Shown piece after piece: positions 5,954-8,104 of a DNA stretch of 8,104 bases; position 1 is the first letter of the stretch; each line of letters starts with the position of its first letter. The DNA lies in NCBI GenBank assembly GCA_038215555.1, contig JBBQQT010000156.1, positions 1 through 8,104 on the forward strand, given 5' to 3'. Source of the DNA: PFJX01 sp038215555 (GTDB lineage Bacteria > Pseudomonadota > Gammaproteobacteria > Burkholderiales > Thiobacillaceae). A model generated the notes under the pieces. It was not told where the DNA came from, made no database searches, and saw nothing but the letters and a program-made list of their open reading frames with translations. The position numbers were made by a program, and so were the translations under genes.

Positions 5954-7339
5954 ATCAAGCGCAAGAAACTCGCGATACGGCTTTTCGTAGCGGGCCAGAA
6001 TGTCGAAGTAAATCCGCACGTTCTCGGTCATCGCCCGCGCCTCGCCGCCACGCGCAAAGCCATATTTCAACTTGCCGGCATACTCTCGCCGGGCAAGCAA
6101 TGGCAAAACCGACTTCAGATCGGCCCAGCTATCCGGGTTCTTGCCCAATGACCTGGTCAATCGACGCGCATCATGCAAATGGCCGCTGCCGATGTTGTAA
6201 GCCGCCAGTGCCATCCAGGTCCGGTCAGGTTCGGGAACCTCTGGCGGCAAGCCATCCCGCAAACTAATGATGTAGCGCGCGCCCCCCATGATGCTTTCAC
6301 GCGGATCAAGCCGATCTTTGACGCCCAGATGGTCGGCGGTTTGCTCGGTCAGCATCATCAAACCGCGCACACCGGTAAACGACACCGCATGTTCATCCCA
6401 CTGCGACTCCTGATACGCCACCGCCGCCAGCAAGCGCCAATCGAGTCCGGTTTCAACCTGAGCCGCCTGCAGATGCGGCTTGAACTCATGCAGCAGCGAG
6501 CCGCGTTTTTCCAGAATGCCGCGCACATCCGCCTCCTTCAGACGCGTGACATGGCCGAAGTAACGCTCACGCAGCTTCACCAAAGCGCGGTCCTTCTCCC
6601 TCTCTTTGAAAAACGCCGCCAACTGGCGGGAAAACCGCGTCGACATATCGTTCTCAACCAGCCAGGCCTGGGGTTGAGCACTCGACAAAACAAACGCCTG
6701 ACGCAACAGGGGATGGAAGTTGCGCGCCACATCCAGGCTATCTGAATCGCTCACCGTACAGTCCGCCAGGCCCATTTCCACCCGTTCCAGCAACTCCTCC
6801 GAACTGGCCACATTCAGCGCCACCCACTGCAAGGCGGTGATCCTTCGCTGATAAAGCTTGAGATGCTCGGCATGGCTGCTACCGGCCACCACTTCGACGC
6901 GCAACCCCACCAGATCATTCACATCACGCGGCAACTTGACGTTCGGTCCGCACACCAACAACTCCTTGACCTGGCCATAGGTCGGACCAAATTGCAGCGT
7001 TCGCCGGCGTGCCTCGCTCGCGGTAAGGCCCGCCGCCGCAATATGCGCCTGGCCATCAGCGACGATTTGCAGCAATTCATCCAGCGAATCCGCCACCATA
7101 AAGCGGATTTTCCAGCCCTGCGAGGCGGCGAAACGACTCGCCAGATCAAATTCAAAACCGGAAGGATTGCCCTCGATATCGAGAAAATAGGTGGTCGGGC
7201 TATTCCGCGTCACCACCACCAACTCACCGGATTGTTCCGGCGGCGGCAACGGCGACGGCGCACAGCCGGCCAACAAAAACAGCCCAGCAAGGCCGGTTAA
7301 AGCCCACCAAGACCGCAAAATCCACATCACCCGAGTCAT
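5951..7339 (-). CDS. mltF: Membrane-bound lytic murein transglycosylase F (lipoprotein)
   Basis: 462 aa (E. coli MltF is 518). MltF cleaves the MurNAc-GlcNAc bond of peptidoglycan, forming 1,6-anhydro ends, and is anchored to the outer membrane. Visible: a lipoprotein signal (residues 1-25) ending in LLAGC with lipid-modified C26; the next residues A27-P28 lack the Asp inner-membrane retention signal. A periplasmic SBP-type regulatory domain follows (about 38-265; GFEFDLASRFA at 61-71). The SLT catalytic domain (about 285-460) has the catalytic Glu in AYQESQWD (E311), GVRGLMMLT (323-331) and AAYNIGSGH (379-387). I chose the ATG at 7339 because it begins the signal peptide; the open frame runs 48 codons further upstream with no signal-like sequence and into the tRNA. 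M5 (ATG at 7327) is an alternative start. The gene is monocistronic, convergent with trhP and divergent from the tRNA gene. Confidence 0.93.
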   Translation of the reverse strand: MTRVMWILRSWWALTGLAGLFLLAGCAPSPLPPPEQSGELVVVTRNSPTTYFLDIEGNPSGFEFDLASRFAASQGWKIRFMVADSLDELLQIVADGQAHIAAAGLTASEARRRTLQFGPTYGQVKELLVCGPNVKLPRDVNDLVGLRVEVVAGSSHAEHLKLYQRRITALQWVALNVASSEELLERVEMGLADCTVSDSDSLDVARNFHPLLRQAFVLSSAQPQAWLVENDMSTRFSRQLAAFFKEREKDRALVKLRERYFGHVTRLKEADVRGILEKRGSLLHEFKPHLQAAQVETGLDWRLLAAVAYQESQWDEHAVSFTGVRGLMMLTEQTADHLGVKDRLDPRESIMGGARYIISLRDGLPPEVPEPDRTWMALAAYNIGSGHLHDARRLTRSLGKNPDSWADLKSVLPLLARREYAGKLKYGFARGGEARAMTENVRIYFDILARYEKPYREFLALD

Positions 7340-7371
7340 CTTTTCTAGTGCCGGCGTATTGGGAATGCAGT

Positions 7372-7384
7372 TAGAATGCCGCCC
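7372..7384 (+). promoter_or_regulatory. Probable -10 element and GC-rich discriminator of the tRNA-Ser gene
   Basis: TAGAAT (7372-7377) is followed by GCCGCCC. A TAnAAT box with a GC-rich discriminator is typical of stable-RNA promoters under stringent control. The tRNA would start about 70 nt after initiation, leaving a leader to be trimmed. No good -35 hexamer stands 16-18 bp upstream (TGCCGG region, 7348-7355), so support is partial. It lies in the gap upstream of divergent mltF. Confidence 0.4.
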
Positions 7385-7415
7385 TTTCCTGGATATGACC
7401 AGTCTTGACAGGAAA
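7385..7415. repeat. 7-bp inverted repeat TTTCCTG / CAGGAAA in the tRNA-Ser leader
   Basis: The arms 7385-7391 and 7409-7415 are perfectly complementary with a 17-nt loop, which itself contains GAC-CA-GTC (7397-7404). It could be a leader hairpin recognised during tRNA maturation, or an operator for divergent mltF. No T-run follows, so it is not a terminator. Confidence 0.35.
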
Positions 7416-7455
7416 TACGGAACAGGCAAGCACTGAAATTTTCCGTAATTGAAGT

Positions 7456-7546
7456 GGAGAGATGGCTGAGTGGTCGAAAGCACCGGATTCGAAATCCGGC
7501 GTACGGTTCTTCCGTACCAAGGGTTCGAATCCCTTTCTCTCCGCCA
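7456..7546 (+). tRNA. tRNA-Ser (anticodon CGA)
   Basis: A 91-nt class II tRNA decoding UCG. The acceptor stem GGAGAGA (7456-7462) pairs perfectly with TCTCTCC (7536-7542). Discriminator G is at 7543 and CCA (7544-7546) is encoded. The anticodon stem CCGGA/TCCGG (7483-7487 and 7495-7499) encloses loop TTCGAAA with CGA at 7490-7492. The long variable arm GTACGG/CCGTAC (7501-7506 and 7512-7517) is characteristic of Ser tRNAs, and the T arm is AAGGG-TTCGAAT-CCCTT (7519-7535). The D region carries GGCTGAGTGGTCGAAAGC. All stems are intact, so the gene looks functional. Its 3' end borders foreign-looking DNA, consistent with use as an integration site. Confidence 0.98.
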
Positions 7547-7972
7547 GATGCCCAGTGTTTACGAGGCCATCGACCATTTTTTTCGTTTTCCCCACAACTA
7601 TCCCCGCAAGATTTTCGTCGCCAAGGTCCATTGCAAGCACCGTGCTTCGACGCTACCGGACAGCGGATACCTCAAACACAGTTTGGCGCAGTTTTCTTCG
7701 CTAGTGCGGAGCAAAGAGATATCGCTTTTCACACTCTCAACGGGAAGTTGGAGTTTTGTTTCTGGGTGGCGGTTGGTGATGACTTTCACGTCACGAAGTG
7801 GATGTTCGCAGATCTACCATTTGGTTTTGGTCGGTTGTCCAAAGACGAGCGCAAGCAGTTGCTGGCGCTGGCGCCCGAACTGAAGAGTGCAGCCGATGAA
7901 GCGGTTCAGTACAAGTTGAATGCAGGCCCCCTGTGCCAACATTCCCTGAGACACCTGCCCTTCAGAAATTAG
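7547..7972 (+). pseudogene. Remnant of the C-terminal part of an Eco57I-like restriction-modification methyltransferase
   Basis: The frame is open from inside the tRNA gene to TAG at 7970-7972, but no credible start or N-terminal domain exists. From about 7640 to 7915 it reads like the C-terminal part of Eco57I-type (type IIG) methyltransferases: an ERD-like helix (EQRDIAFHTLNGKLEFCFW), then VAVGDDFHVTKWMFADLPF, then a charged helix (LSKDERKQLLALAPELKSA) and YKLNAG. The catalytic NPPY motif and AdoMet domain are absent. After NAG the sequence no longer resembles the family and stops early. The first 28 or so codons after the tRNA look non-native. Codon use is more AT-rich than in mltF or trhP. 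I read it as a truncated, dead fragment left at the tRNA 3' end. Assignment is from memory of the family only; a short uncharacterised gene starting at 7548 or later is the alternative. Confidence 0.45.
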
Positions 7973-7993
7973 AGTACAAGGCAGCCCAAAATC

Positions 7994-8104
7994 ATGACAA
8001 CCAAGAAGAAAGTTTCTATTTACGTTGAGCAAGGTAGTTGAGCCCGCAGTTGCGCTGGATGAGGCGTTGGAAGGAGCCCGGAGGGCGACTGGATCGCCTC
8101 ATCC
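7994..8104 (+). pseudogene. Possible frameshifted start of a ribbon-helix-helix-like small protein
   Basis: ATG at 7994 opens MTTKKKVSIYVEQGS and hits TGA at 8039-8041. The next frame then runs open to the window edge as VVEPAVALDEALEGARR. Skipping one base near 8033 would join the two into a Lys-rich strand followed by a helix, the order seen at the start of RHH antitoxins. AAGG (7978-7981) is 12 nt upstream, a poor Shine-Dalgarno. The piece is too short and cut by the window end to be sure it is a gene. Confidence 0.18.
8057..8104. repeat. 10-bp perfect inverted repeat GGATGAGGCG / CGCCTCATCC at the window edge
   Basis: The arms 8057-8066 and 8095-8104 are exact reverse complements separated by 28 nt. 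The right arm ends at the last base, so the repeat may continue outside. No T-run is visible. It could be a recombination or transposon end, a strong hairpin, or chance. Confidence 0.5.

Noticed and set aside
7405..7410. Perfect TTGACA as the -35 of the tRNA-Ser promoter
   Set aside because: No -10-like hexamer lies 16-18 bp downstream (CAAGCA, AAGCAC, AGCACT); the TAGAAT upstream with a GC discriminator is the better candidate.
7340..7483. Upstream extension of mltF into the tRNA gene
   Set aside because: It would run antisense through part of tRNA-Ser and bury the lipoprotein signal peptide; the ATG at 7339 puts the lipobox at residues 22-26.
7548..7705. Reading from ATG 7548 directly after the tRNA CCA (MPSVYEAIDHFFRF...) as a gene
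   Set aside because: I recognise no protein in this frame, there is no Shine-Dalgarno, and the family-like sequence downstream is in the neighbouring frame. A frameshift between the two remains possible.

Overview
The window suggests a sulfur-oxidising proteobacterium, most likely a gammaproteobacterium. The clues are a Tat-exported SoxY start at the left edge, a TrhP/YegQ-type tRNA hydroxylation protein, an MltF-type lytic transglycosylase and a tRNA-Ser(CGA) with encoded CCA. By eye the genes are GC-rich (roughly 60%, not computed). The gap after soxY and the right end are visibly more AT-rich. The taxonomic call is inference; no rRNA or other marker gene is present.

Layout. (1) 1-141, minus: N-terminus of soxY, running off the left edge. 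(2) 142-515: non-coding, holding the soxY leader and, at its far end, a weak terminator for the next operon. (3) 516-4033, minus: a compact four-gene cluster. In transcription order it reads 65-aa unknown, 300-aa unknown, MoxR-type AAA+ ATPase, then a protein with an HExxH metallopeptidase-like domain and a VWA domain. (4) A 76-bp divergent gap at 4034-4109. (5) 4110-5941, plus: a zinc-ribbon Nudix hydrolase followed 2 nt later by trhP/yegQ. (6) 5951-7339, minus: mltF, convergent with trhP and separated from it by only 9 bp. (7) 7456-7546, plus: tRNA-Ser(CGA). (8) 7547-8104: no intact gene, but an apparent remnant of the C-terminal part of an Eco57I-like restriction-modification methyltransferase begins right after the tRNA 3' end. 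This looks like the edge of an island or its scar.

How the genes may work together. MoxR ATPases paired with VWA proteins usually act as chaperone or metal-insertion machines for a client complex (NorQ/NorD and CbbQ/CbbO are precedents). Here the VWA partner also carries a zinc-protease-like N-terminus, and two proteins I cannot assign lie upstream in the same unit. This is the best candidate for an under-described system. The Nudix-trhP pair looks like a housekeeping unit (nucleotide clean-up and tRNA U34 hydroxylation), and mltF is a monocistronic cell-wall gene.
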